DNA of 64,000 bases. It comes from Paraburkholderia phenazinium. GTDB lineage: Bacteria > Pseudomonadota > Gammaproteobacteria > Burkholderiales > Burkholderiaceae. The notes beneath the pieces are model-generated. The model searched no databases. It saw only the letters and a list, made by a program, of their open reading frames with translations, and was not told where the DNA came from. The position numbers were made by a program, and so were the translations under genes. This document shows, in pieces, positions 44,614 to 53,375 of the stretch; position 1 is the stretch's first letter; every line of letters starts with the position of its first letter. The stretch is taken from NCBI RefSeq assembly GCF_900142845.1, contig NZ_FSRU01000002.1:1860001-1924000 (forward strand), written 5' to 3'.

Positions 44614-46872
44614 TCACTTCCTCCGAGCCAAATCCACATCCAAACTCCCATCTTTAGCCATCCGAACAATCCCAAGAGCCACATCCCGCCGGTAGGCATA
44701 AAGATCAAACTTCATCACACCAGAACTGGAACCATCCCGAATCAAAGTCCTGGCATTAGTCACAAGCGAATCAAACATCTTGATATCCCCCGACTCGATC
44801 CAGACAAAACTCCCCCCCGCCCCCGCAGGCGGCCGCGCCACCACCGCCCCGCTCTCGCGCTGAAACTTCAACACCAACCCCTCATCCGTCACCGTGGCAC
44901 TCACCAGATGCCCCTGCAAAACAGGCGGCGGAAACACCGTGTACTGATCGAACACCAGCTCATTCCCCTGCAACGCCACACCCTTGCGCACAAACGGCGT
45001 CAACGAAGCCAACGGAATATCCAGCGCCCGCAACAACCCCGCCTGCGGCACACCCAACACCTTCACCGACGTCGGCGCATACACCAGATGCCGCTCGTCA
45101 CGCGCCACAATGGTCCCGCTCATCGTCGTCGGCAACCATACTCCTGGGAAGTGATTCCACAACTTGATGCCCCCCGTCACCTGCAACGCACCGTTCTCCG
45201 GCGTCAGCTTCAGATCGTTCAGCGAACGCGGCGCGTAATCCAGCAGATACTCGTTGAACAACGCCGCCATCGCCGGCCAGGGTTCCACCACCTCGCCGCC
45301 TATGATGCGAATGTCGTACTGCTCAGGATCGTCAAGGTCCACCGGCTGCCCCGGCTTCTTCGGCACCATCTGCGCATCCAGCGAACGCACGTGAAAACCA
45401 ATCCGCCCCGAGACGAAGAAGTCGACGTTCTCCATATGAATCAGCGGCGCCGGTCCCGCCGAGTGTCGTTCGTCCGTGAGCGCCGAACCCGGTGTGGCGC
45501 CATTAGCCCCCGCAAACGCGGCACGTGTCCCGACCGGTATCGCGCGCGCCTCCGCCGTGCGCAGGTCCTGCGGGACGTGCTGCCATTGCAGCCGCGCCTC
45601 TGCTAGCGACGCCTGCTGCTCCCGGATAAAGCTATCGTTGAAACGCGCGCTCGCGCTGCCGGTTTGCTGCACGCTATCGTGTGCGGCACCCGTCAGCGTG
45701 TTGTAAGACGGTAGATGCACATCCAGTGCGCCCGCTTCATCGAACGTGAAATACCCCGCCGCCATCTGCTCGCGGTAGCGATACAGGTCCAGCACAAACG
45801 GCGCATTCGTATCGATCGGAGTCAGCGCCATGTCGATGTTCATCGGCATCGAGCGCATGAACTTCACATCGCCCCCCTCCACCAGCATGCCGCGTGGCGG
45901 CATCGTCGCAGGCCACACGATGTCGTGCAGCGTGCGATCGTCAAGCGTAAAGCGCACGCCCGCCGACGAGGTGTCGATATGCGTGATGGTCATGCGCAGC
46001 GCTGGCGGTGGCGTCAGTTTGGCGACCTGCATCACAACGTCGTCGCCCTCAAGACGCGCAATCGGCGTGTCCACTTTCAGCAGATCGGCCATCTTCACGT
46101 GCGCCGCCTGCATCAGCTTGTCCGCCCCCACGCCCGCTACTTCGACGTGGTCCGCATGGAACACTAGTTCGTTCGCGTTGCGCATCGACAGCGTGCCGGC
46201 CAGTACGATCGGCACCCAGCTATCGCGATGCATTTCGCCGGTAATGCGCAAGGTGCCGCCATCCTGCGGCACGACCCGCATATTGCGCAGCGGCGAGCCC
46301 TGGTACTGGAACAGGTAGAGGTTGAAGATCGCCGTGAGCTTGGCACTGTCGAGCGTAACGTCGCCGCGGTGGACGTCGATAGAAACGCTCGTCGGATCGT
46401 CGAACACGATCGGCGCACCCGCATGCGTCGGCGTGAGCGTCGCGGCCATGCTGTGGATCATGAAACCGATATCGCCGGTCACCCGGAAGTCCACATCGCG
46501 CGCAAACATCAGCGAGCCGTCGATGCCGGAGTCGCGCAGCGTCAAAGGACGGACACGTTGCTCAGTGAGACCGCTAATCGAGGGCACGCGCGCGGCAACG
46601 CGCTGTTCGTCGGCAAGCTGACGTTCTTTGGCAACTTCCAGCGCGGGGCGCGCGGCTGCGGCCTGGGCGGAGGACGGCGCTGGAGACTGCGTACCCGGAG
46701 AGGCATCGCTCGCCGACGAACTCGCATCCGCGCAAGCGGATACAAGCAACGCCATCGTGACCAGCATCGCAGCCGGAACAACGCGCGCACTCCTTGCCGC
46801 TTGTAGCCGTGGCCGCTCTGGCTCGTCCACCGCGACGCCTCGCGCCTCGGCACCAACCTCTGCATTTCGCAT
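44614..46872 (-). CDS. Lipoprotein with two homologous repeats, function unknown
   Basis: 752 residues. A lipobox LVSAC places the lipidated cysteine at residue 47, after a long charged start; a later start is possible. An Ala/Ser linker (48-80) precedes two similar units of about 265 residues: 124-390 and 480-750. Matching landmarks are RDVDFRVTGDIGF/ENVDFFVSGRIGF, AIFNLYLFQY/ALFNEYLLDY, TLRITGEM/ALQVTGGI, FVLDLYRYRE/MKFDLYAYRR and ALDVHLP/SLDVDLA. Mostly beta-strand, so a lipid- or polymer-binding envelope protein is plausible, but I recognise no named family. Starts 115 bases or so from any neighbour. The last 36 codons end in G/T in 33 cases. Confidence 0.75.
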   Translation of the reverse strand: MRNAEVGAEARGVAVDEPERPRLQAARSARVVPAAMLVTMALLVSACADASSSASDASPGTQSPAPSSAQAAAARPALEVAKERQLADEQRVAARVPSISGLTEQRVRPLTLRDSGIDGSLMFARDVDFRVTGDIGFMIHSMAATLTPTHAGAPIVFDDPTSVSIDVHRGDVTLDSAKLTAIFNLYLFQYQGSPLRNMRVVPQDGGTLRITGEMHRDSWVPIVLAGTLSMRNANELVFHADHVEVAGVGADKLMQAAHVKMADLLKVDTPIARLEGDDVVMQVAKLTPPPALRMTITHIDTSSAGVRFTLDDRTLHDIVWPATMPPRGMLVEGGDVKFMRSMPMNIDMALTPIDTNAPFVLDLYRYREQMAAGYFTFDEAGALDVHLPSYNTLTGAAHDSVQQTGSASARFNDSFIREQQASLAEARLQWQHVPQDLRTAEARAIPVGTRAAFAGANGATPGSALTDERHSAGPAPLIHMENVDFFVSGRIGFHVRSLDAQMVPKKPGQPVDLDDPEQYDIRIIGGEVVEPWPAMAALFNEYLLDYAPRSLNDLKLTPENGALQVTGGIKLWNHFPGVWLPTTMSGTIVARDERHLVYAPTSVKVLGVPQAGLLRALDIPLASLTPFVRKGVALQGNELVFDQYTVFPPPVLQGHLVSATVTDEGLVLKFQRESGAVVARPPAGAGGSFVWIESGDIKMFDSLVTNARTLIRDGSSSGVMKFDLYAYRRDVALGIVRMAKDGSLDVDLARRK

Positions 46873-47303
46873 GATGTCTCCTCCCTCCCGACACCACGGC
46901 GCGAGATCGCGAGCGCGGCACGGGGTTGTCTATGGCAGTAGTGAGGACGGCTTGAAACACCCTGCCGCCCGCTCGCGCCTATGACCTGATTGTCTTTATT
47001 TGAGGCCGCGCTGCCGACAAGATTTCTGGAGGACGCTCACCAAACGATCAAGCGTTTGAATCGGCGAGCCCCCTCGCCGCCAGGCCTTATGGACAAGGGC
47101 GCAGGCGGATTTCGGAAATACGGATTCAAACAGGAAGAATGGCCCCGCCGAACAACGGGCGGGCACCAGAGGAGGACACACGGGCTGGCCGACGTCGAAA
47201 CGCCAGCGAAACATGCAATGCCGCAGCGCAATAACCCAGGCGTCGAACTATCCGACGCCCAGCCGCTACGACATCACATCACACGGTTCGCAGACCGTAG
47301 TAG
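46873..47303. other. Intergenic region, no gene recognised
   Basis: About 430 bases between the two-repeat lipoprotein gene and the thioesterase gene. Open frames on both strands lack recognisable content or good start sites. I see no hairpin with a U run. The lipoprotein promoter must lie in the first 100 bases. Confidence 0.4.
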
Positions 47304-47753
47304 CTACGCCGCGTCCGCGTCGACGACAAGCAGTTCAAGCGCCGCGCGCAATTCGCGAGGCAGCGCAACCGGCCGGCGCGTCGCGCGGTCCACATAGACA
47401 TGCACAAAATGACCCTGTGCGGCCGGCTGCGCTTCGCCGTCCTTGAACAGACCCACCTCGTAACGCACGCTCGTCGAACCGAGACGCACCACCCGCAAAC
47501 CGGCCTCGACACGCTCGGGAAACACCAACGGCGCGAAGTAGTTGCACTGCGTTTCGACCACCAGCCCGATCGTCGCGCCGTGTTCGACGTCGAGCACGCC
47601 GGCACGGATCAGATACTCGTTCACGACGGTGTCGAAATAGCTGTAATAGACGACGTTGTTCACGTGGCCGTAGACATCGTTGTCCATCCAGCGGGTCGTG
47701 ATCGGCAGGAAGTGACGGTACGCCGTGCGCGGCGCGGGAGCGGGTTTGTTCAT
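47304..47753 (-). CDS. Acyl-CoA thioesterase, 4HBT (hot-dog) family
   Basis: 149 residues. ITTRWMDNDVYGHVNNVVYY contains the conserved Asp-x-x-x-His-x-N pattern of 4-hydroxybenzoyl-CoA-thioesterase-like enzymes, followed by the long central helix and beta sheet of the hot-dog fold. Hydrolyses acyl-CoA to acid and CoA; chain preference unknown. Upstream lies the alcohol dehydrogenase gene on the same strand, 38 bases away, so they are likely co-transcribed. Confidence 0.88.
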   Translation of the reverse strand: MNKPAPAPRTAYRHFLPITTRWMDNDVYGHVNNVVYYSYFDTVVNEYLIRAGVLDVEHGATIGLVVETQCNYFAPLVFPERVEAGLRVVRLGSTSVRYEVGLFKDGEAQPAAQGHFVHVYVDRATRRPVALPRELRAALELLVVDADAA

Positions 47754-47791
47754 CGTCAGCAGGGTGCGGATGGTTGATTAGGGAGGCGTCG

Positions 47792-48943
47792 TCAGAGCGA
47801 TTCGGTCAACATGCGGCGATAGTCGTCGGCGCTCGCTTCGCGCGGGTTCGTCTTGTGGCAATGATCGGCAAGCGCGCCCTTGATCACCTTGTCGAACACG
47901 CTTTCGTCGACACCCATCTGCCGCAGACCGGTCGGCAAGCCGAGGCGCGCGGTCATGTCGAAGAGTGCCTGAGCGAGATCGGCATTTTCCGCGAGCCCCA
48001 TCACGCGCCGCATGCGCGCATAGCGGCGATTCGCCACCACCGTGTCCGCGTGCTCGTTAAAGCGCAGTACGGCCGGCAGCACGACCGCGTTGAGCGTGCC
48101 GTGATGCAGCGACGTGCGTCCGTTCACCGGCACACCGCCCAGCGGATGCGACAGCGAATGCACGCAGCCAAGCCCCTTCTGGAAAGCCATCGCCCCCTGC
48201 ATCGACGCGCTCATCATGTGCAGGCGCGCATCGCGGTCGCTGCCGTCGTGAGTCGCGCGTTCGATGTTGGCCCAGCCGCGCTCCAGACCGTCGAGCGCGA
48301 TGCCGTCGGCAGGCGGATTGAAGGCCGGTGCCAGGAAGGTTTCGATGCAGTGCGCGATGGCATCCATGCCGGTGGCTGCAGTCAGGAGCGGCGGCAGGCC
48401 GAGTGTCAGGCCGGGATCGCAGATCGCCGATTTCGGCAGCAGATGCCACGAGTGAAAGCCGAGCTTGCGACCGTCGTTGAGAATCACGATCGCGCCGCGC
48501 GCCACTTCGCTGCCGGTGCCGGAGGTGGTGGGAATCGCGATCAGCGGCGCGGCGGCGTCGGTGATCTTGCCGCTGCCGCCTTCGATGGTGGCGTATTCGG
48601 TCAGCGTGCCCGGATGCGTGGCGGCGATCGCGACGCCTTTCGCGAGGTCGATGGACGACCCGCCGCCCACCGCGATCAGGCCGTCGCAGCCTTCCTCCTT
48701 GTAGCGCGCCGCGGCGGCCGTCACCATCGCTTCAGTCGGGTTGGAGGGCGTGTCGTCGAAAACCGGCACCGCGCCGAGCCGCAGCAGCGCATCGAGCGCG
48801 CGCTGCGCGACGCCGGCGGCCACCACACCCTTATCGGTAATCACCAGCGGCCGCTTGATGCCGACGCGCGCGCATTCCGAGGGCAGTTGCGCGAGGGCGT
48901 CATAGCCGAGATGGATGTGGGTGAGATAGTAGATATAGGCCAT
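47792..48943 (-). CDS. Iron-containing alcohol dehydrogenase
   Basis: 383 residues from ATG at 48943 (MAYIYYLTHIHLGYDALAQL), the usual N-terminus of this group; the upstream open frame is not protein-like. NAD-binding GGGSSIDLAKGVA and metal ligands in AIAHCIETF, HSLSHPLGG and HHGTLNAVV are all present. Oxidises alcohols or reduces aldehydes, substrate unknown. No strong ribosome site. Same operon as the thioesterase. Confidence 0.9.
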   Translation of the reverse strand: MAYIYYLTHIHLGYDALAQLPSECARVGIKRPLVITDKGVVAAGVAQRALDALLRLGAVPVFDDTPSNPTEAMVTAAAARYKEEGCDGLIAVGGGSSIDLAKGVAIAATHPGTLTEYATIEGGSGKITDAAAPLIAIPTTSGTGSEVARGAIVILNDGRKLGFHSWHLLPKSAICDPGLTLGLPPLLTAATGMDAIAHCIETFLAPAFNPPADGIALDGLERGWANIERATHDGSDRDARLHMMSASMQGAMAFQKGLGCVHSLSHPLGGVPVNGRTSLHHGTLNAVVLPAVLRFNEHADTVVANRRYARMRRVMGLAENADLAQALFDMTARLGLPTGLRQMGVDESVFDKVIKGALADHCHKTNPREASADDYRRMLTESL

Positions 48944-49080
48944 ATCAGAGGTGCATTCCGGGTGAGGGGAAAGAAACGCATCGCCGGCGATTGGCTCGCC
49001 TCGCGATGCGTGCCTGCGTATTGCACGCGTTCCGCACGTGTTCTGCACACGCTCCGCACGCGTAGTGCATGGGCCGCGTC

Positions 49081-49106
49081 GGTTGCATGGGTTGCATGGG
49101 TTGCAT
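49081..49106 (+). repeat. Short 9-bp tandem repeat
   Basis: GGGTTGCAT-type unit present three times (about 49081-49106) in the 200-base gap between the alcohol dehydrogenase and NUDIX genes. Function, if any, unknown; could vary in copy number. Confidence 0.6.
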
Positions 49107-49149
49107 ACGCGCGCTCGATTCTGCCTGCGAGCGCCCGCGCTCTATCTCA

Positions 49150-49680
49150 CTATTGACCGGGCCGCTCGACGAACTCGAACGGCAAGCCGCGCCGGCGCAT
49201 CCATTCGCCAAGCGCTTGCCCGGTGCCGGCACGCCACGGCCGCAATTTGGCCGGCTCGACGAGCCGATACTCGAGCAGTTCCGGCGACAACGCAATCGTG
49301 CCATACGCCCGCACGTGATACGCGATAATCAGTTCGTTCTTCTTAATGAATTCGTAGACGCCGACCAGCTCGACGGTCTCGGCCTGCAGCGAGGTCTCTT
49401 CGCGGACTTCGCGCGCGATGCCCTCCTCCGGCGTCTCGCCATTCTCCAGAAAGCCGGTGATCAGCGCGAACATGCCTTCGGGCCACGCGGCATTGCGCGC
49501 GAGCAGAATCTTGCCTTCGTATTCGACAATCGCCGCCACCACCGGCAACGGATTGTTCCAGTGCACATAGCCGCAGGTTTCGTCGGGACAGGTCTGGCGT
49601 ACGCGGCCGCCTTCGTGTTCGGGATCGGTGCGTTCGACGAGCGGCGTCGCGCAGCGGGGGCAGAATCGGTAATCACTCAT
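49150..49680 (-). CDS. NUDIX hydrolase with N-terminal zinc ribbon (NudC-like)
   Basis: 176 residues. A four-cysteine zinc ribbon (CPRC near residue 7 and CPDETC near 31) is followed by a full Nudix box, GFLENGETPEEGIAREVREE, around residue 75-94. The arrangement resembles the catalytic half of NADH pyrophosphatase NudC, which cleaves NAD(H) or decaps NAD-RNA, but the protein is shorter than NudC (about 260). Substrate is therefore uncertain. Confidence 0.88.
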   Translation of the reverse strand: MSDYRFCPRCATPLVERTDPEHEGGRVRQTCPDETCGYVHWNNPLPVVAAIVEYEGKILLARNAAWPEGMFALITGFLENGETPEEGIAREVREETSLQAETVELVGVYEFIKKNELIIAYHVRAYGTIALSPELLEYRLVEPAKLRPWRAGTGQALGEWMRRRGLPFEFVERPGQ

Positions 49681-49758
49681 GGCAGCAGGGCGTTGTCTCT
49701 TGGTGTGTCGTTGTAGTGGGTGCGCATGGCTGCGCGGATGGGTTGTGGGGCTCGGCGC

Positions 49759-50790
49759 TCACGCTGCGCACAGTTCGCGCACCTCGCCCGCAAAGCGCGC
49801 GACGGTCTCGGGCTGCGTGTCCCACGCGCACATCAGACGGCAACCGCCGGCGCCGATGAACTCGTAGAACTTCCAGCCCTTGGCTCGCATGGCCTTCGCC
49901 ACGTGGGCGGGCAACTGCGCGAACACCGCATTCGACTCGGTCGGGAACATGATGCTCACGCCGGGAATCTCGGCGAGGCGCGTTTCCAGCAGTTTCGCCA
50001 TGGCGTTCGCATGACGCGCATTGCGCAGCCACACGTCGCCGTCGAGCAGGCCCAGCCACGGCGCGGAGATGAAACGCATCTTCGAGGCCAGTTGTCCGGC
50101 CTGCTTGAGGCGGTAAGCGAAATCGTCGGCGAGCGCGCGGTCGAAGAACACCACCACTTCGCCGACCGGCAAGCCGTTCTTGGTGCCGCCGAAGCACAGC
50201 ACGTCGACGCCGGCGCGCCAGGTGATCTCCGACGGATGCACGTCGAGCGCGGCCACCGCGTTCGCAAAGCGCGCGCCGTCCATGTGGACTTTCAGATGGC
50301 GGCGCTTCGCAATCGCGGCGATCGCGCGCACTTCTTCGACGCTGTAGACAGTGCCCACTTCCGTCGACTGCGTGAGCGTCACGACCTTGGGCTTCGGATA
50401 GTGGATGTCGGCGCGGCGCGTGACGACCGCTTCGATCGCATCGGGCGTCAGCTTGCCACCTAGGCCGGGCGCCGTCAGCAGTTTCGAGCCGTTCGAGAAG
50501 AATTCGGGGCCGCCGCACTCGTCGGTTTCGATGTGCGCGAGTTCATGGCAGATCACCGAGTGATACGACTGGCACAGCGAAGCGAGGGCGAGCGAATTGG
50601 CCGCCGTGCCGTTGAAGACGAAGAACGCTTCGCAGTCGGTCTGGAACAGGTCGCGCAGGCGGTCGCAGACTTGCTGGGTCCAGGAGTCGTCGCCGTACGC
50701 GGGTTCGTGGCCGCTGTTGTTGGCGGCGATCAGCGCATTGAGCGCTTCGGGACAGATGCCCGCGTAGTTGTCGGACGCGAAATGTTGCAT
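49759..50790 (-). CDS. Low-specificity threonine aldolase
   Basis: 343 residues of the beta-eliminating lyase family, PLP-dependent fold type I. FASDNYAGICPEAL at the start, HIETDECGGPEF, HMDGARFANA with the cofactor aspartate, and CFGGTKNGL with the PLP lysine are the family landmarks. Cleaves L-threonine or allo-threonine to glycine and acetaldehyde. The gene is followed 78 bases later by the NUDIX gene on the same strand. Confidence 0.9.
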   Translation of the reverse strand: MQHFASDNYAGICPEALNALIAANNSGHEPAYGDDSWTQQVCDRLRDLFQTDCEAFFVFNGTAANSLALASLCQSYHSVICHELAHIETDECGGPEFFSNGSKLLTAPGLGGKLTPDAIEAVVTRRADIHYPKPKVVTLTQSTEVGTVYSVEEVRAIAAIAKRRHLKVHMDGARFANAVAALDVHPSEITWRAGVDVLCFGGTKNGLPVGEVVVFFDRALADDFAYRLKQAGQLASKMRFISAPWLGLLDGDVWLRNARHANAMAKLLETRLAEIPGVSIMFPTESNAVFAQLPAHVAKAMRAKGWKFYEFIGAGGCRLMCAWDTQPETVARFAGEVRELCAA

Positions 50791-50884
50791 GGCTGGCGAC
50801 GCGCCCGGCGACGGGCGCTAGAGAGATGACTGGAAAGCGGTCATTTTAGTGCGCCAGCCGGTAAATTGTTTTTGCCTCGTGCGA

Positions 50885-52123
50885 TTAAGGCGGACCTGGC
50901 TTGCGCGGCAGGTGCGCGACCCCAGTCAAACCGAGCGCGCCGAGCAGCAACGCGGCTGCCGCCAGCCACAACGCCGGCGAGAACGAGCCGGTATGGACGG
51001 CAATCGGCGCGGCCACCAGCGGCCCGATGATCTGCCCGACGCCGTAGGCCGCGGTCGCATAGCCCATCAGGCCGGCCGCGTGATCGCCGCGCAGGCGGCG
51101 CGCCTCGCGCATCGCGAACAGGGTGATGGCGGTGAACGGCAGACCGATCAGCACGCTGCCGAGCGCAAAGCCCGCTGCCGTCGGCCAGACGATGCCCGCT
51201 GCCACGCCCACGGCCTGCAGGACGTAGCAAGCGGCGAGCAGCGTGCGGTTGTCCCAGTGATGCGGCAGACGCGCCGCGCCCAATGCGCCGACGATCAGCG
51301 CGAGGCCGAACATCGGCCAGAACAGGTCGGGCCATGCCGAGCCTGGCAAGGCATGGCGCGCAATCACGGGCAAGAAGGTCGCGGTGATGATGTAGCCGAA
51401 GCCCGGGACGCCGTAGAGCAGGACGAGCCAGAATGCGTCGATGCGGTGGGTTGGAGGGGCTGCGTGGGCGCTTGCGGGCGTTGCGTCGGGGCGGATCGAA
51501 GCGGTTGCGGGACCCATTGCCGGCACTGAAGCCGGGTGGCCGAACACCCGCCAGACCAGCGCCGACAACACCGCCGCCGCCAGCCCAAAACCCAGCCAGC
51601 CCGCGCGGGCGCCCCAACCGCCCGCCACGCTCACCAGTAGCCCGGTGGCGGCGATTCCCACCCCCGGGCCGGAATAGATCACACCGCCCCACCCGTGCGC
51701 GTGCAGCTCGGCAAGCCGCCGCAGCCCCCATTGCGAGGCGAACACGAAGGTCCACGCGCTGACGACGCCCGCCACGAAACGCACGATCGCCCAGATCCAG
51801 AACTGGTTGGTCAAGCCCATCGCGAGGGTCAACAGCACGGTGAGCACGAGCCCTGTGCGCACCATCCGCGCCGGTTCGACGCGCAGCGCGGCACACGTCA
51901 CCGCTCCGACAAAATAACCCGCGTAGTTGAACGATGCTAGCCAGCCACCGTGGCGAATATCGAGTCCGCCGCCGTGCAGCATCAGCGGCAGCAGCGGGGT
52001 AAATGCGAAGCGGCCGATCCCCAGCACCACCGCCAGCGCAACCATGCCGGCAATGGCCGCCTGGCGCGCAGCGTGGGGGCCGGTGGGGGCGACAAACTGA
52101 TGGGACGCGGCAAAGTCGTTCAT
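50885..52123 (-). CDS. MFS transporter, YbfB/YjiJ family
   Basis: 412 residues, about twelve membrane helices, opening with AGMVALAVVLGIGRFAFTPL, the YbfB/YjiJ family signature. Start ATG at 52123 chosen because the upstream frame is not protein-like. Substrate unknown. Divergent from a LysR regulator 154 bases away, a typical regulator/transporter pair. Confidence 0.88.
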   Translation of the reverse strand: MNDFAASHQFVAPTGPHAARQAAIAGMVALAVVLGIGRFAFTPLLPLMLHGGGLDIRHGGWLASFNYAGYFVGAVTCAALRVEPARMVRTGLVLTVLLTLAMGLTNQFWIWAIVRFVAGVVSAWTFVFASQWGLRRLAELHAHGWGGVIYSGPGVGIAATGLLVSVAGGWGARAGWLGFGLAAAVLSALVWRVFGHPASVPAMGPATASIRPDATPASAHAAPPTHRIDAFWLVLLYGVPGFGYIITATFLPVIARHALPGSAWPDLFWPMFGLALIVGALGAARLPHHWDNRTLLAACYVLQAVGVAAGIVWPTAAGFALGSVLIGLPFTAITLFAMREARRLRGDHAAGLMGYATAAYGVGQIIGPLVAAPIAVHTGSFSPALWLAAAALLLGALGLTGVAHLPRKPGPP

Positions 52124-52217
52124 ACAGCACCGAAAATGGCAAAAACGGGGGAAAAAGAAGGCCCATGTGGGACGGAGGCGCAGCGGGCGCCACGACAACC
52201 GATGAACCCATCTTAGC

Positions 52218-52247
52218 TTGACGTTTCAATCACGAAAAATGAATAAT
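52218..52247 (+). promoter_or_regulatory. Promoter of the LysR gene
   Basis: TTGACG (52218-52223), 18-base spacer, AATAAT (52242-52247). It lies in an A/T-rich stretch with ATTAC/GTAAT-like half-sites suitable for LysR autoregulation of the divergent pair. Confidence 0.45.
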
Positions 52248-52277
52248 TACGATACAAACGATCACATAGAGAGAATT

Positions 52278-53198
52278 ATGGATCTCGCCGCCCTAACGAT
52301 TTTTCGCGCGGTCGTGCGCGAAAACGGGGTCACACGTGCTGCCGCGAAGCTCAACCGCGTGCAATCGAACGTGACCACGCGCATCAAGCAGCTTGAGGAA
52401 CAACTCGGCACCGACCTGTTTATCCGCGACGGCCGGCGGCTGGTACTCACGCCCGCCGGCGAGACCTTGCTGCCGTATGCCGAACGCCTGCTCGCACTCG
52501 CCGACGAGGCCCGCCATGCGCTGCGCGAAAGCCGGCCCAGCGGCCGGCTGCGGCTGGGCACGATGGAAAGCGCCGCAGCCAGCCGCCTGCCCAGCCTGCT
52601 CGCGCACTATCACCAGAGCTGGCCCGAGGTGGCGCTCGAACTCGAAACCGGCACGACCGGCTGTCTGATCGAACGGGTCCGGGAGTTCGAGGTGGACGCC
52701 GCGCTGATCGCGACCCAACTCGACCCGGACCGGGACGGCGATCTGTTCGAGAGCGTGCCCGTGTTTCGCGAGGAACTGGTGATGCTGACGCCGCGCGGTC
52801 ATCGGCCGATTCGCGAGGCGCGCGATATCGCGCTGTCGACGCTGATCGCGTTCGAGCGCGGCTGCGCGTATCGCAGCTACGTCGAGAAGTGGTACATGGA
52901 GCACGGCATTCGCCCGGCGCGGGTACTGGAGCTCGGCTCGTACCACGCGATCGTCGCCTGCGTGGCGGCCGGCGCCGGGGTGGCCGTCGCGCCGCGCTCG
53001 GTGCTCGAATTGCAGCACGACATGAACAACATCGCGATTCATTCGCTGGGCGATCTGGGCACCGTCGATACGCTGCTGATCTGGCGGCGCGGGCATTTCT
53101 CGTCGGCGCTCAAGGCGCTGCGCGAGACGTTGCTGGCGAACAGCAATCTGACGCAGCCTGAGGTGGGGGAGAGTGAGGTTGGGTTGGAAACGGTGTAG
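52278..53198 (+). CDS. LysR-family transcriptional regulator
   Basis: 306 residues from ATG at 52278. HTH at about 2-60 (AALTIFRAVVRENGVTRAAA, VTTRIKQLEEQLG), substrate-binding domain at about 88-290 with RGCAYRSYVEKWYMEHG. Probably controls the divergent MFS gene. Ribosome site GAGAGAA. A bidirectional terminator follows. Confidence 0.88.
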   Translation: MDLAALTIFRAVVRENGVTRAAAKLNRVQSNVTTRIKQLEEQLGTDLFIRDGRRLVLTPAGETLLPYAERLLALADEARHALRESRPSGRLRLGTMESAAASRLPSLLAHYHQSWPEVALELETGTTGCLIERVREFEVDAALIATQLDPDRDGDLFESVPVFREELVMLTPRGHRPIREARDIALSTLIAFERGCAYRSYVEKWYMEHGIRPARVLELGSYHAIVACVAAGAGVAVAPRSVLELQHDMNNIAIHSLGDLGTVDTLLIWRRGHFSSALKALRETLLANSNLTQPEVGESEVGLETV

Positions 53199-53297
53199 GG
53201 GTTCGAGTCCTCGTCACATGGTGACGCGGGTAGCTTATCGATACACCAAGGGTTACGGCAGCGGCAAGCAAAGCTAAGACCACCGCCGCATCAAAAC

Positions 53298-53333
53298 AAA
53301 AGAGCCGCGAGTTTTTACGCTCGCGGCTCTTTT
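53298..53333. terminator. Bidirectional Rho-independent terminator (LysR gene / alaS)
   Basis: AAAAGAGCCGCGAG (53298-53311) pairs perfectly with CTCGCGGCTCTTTT (53320-53333) around an 8-base loop, giving U runs in both directions between the convergent LysR gene and alaS. Confidence 0.93.
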
Positions 53334-53375
53334 GCTTCGGGCGCCCTGCCAAGGAGGCAAGGCGATCCCGGTGAC

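Noticed and set aside
46990..47397. Plus-strand frame of 135 codons in the gap before the thioesterase gene
   Set aside because: Composition is unlike a folded protein, it overlaps the thioesterase 3' end antisense, and the start has no ribosome site.
53198..53215. GGTTCGAGTCC resembles a tRNA T-loop
   Set aside because: No acceptor stem, anticodon arm or CCA-compatible end can be folded around it, and the T-stem pairs poorly. Coincidence or a very degraded remnant.
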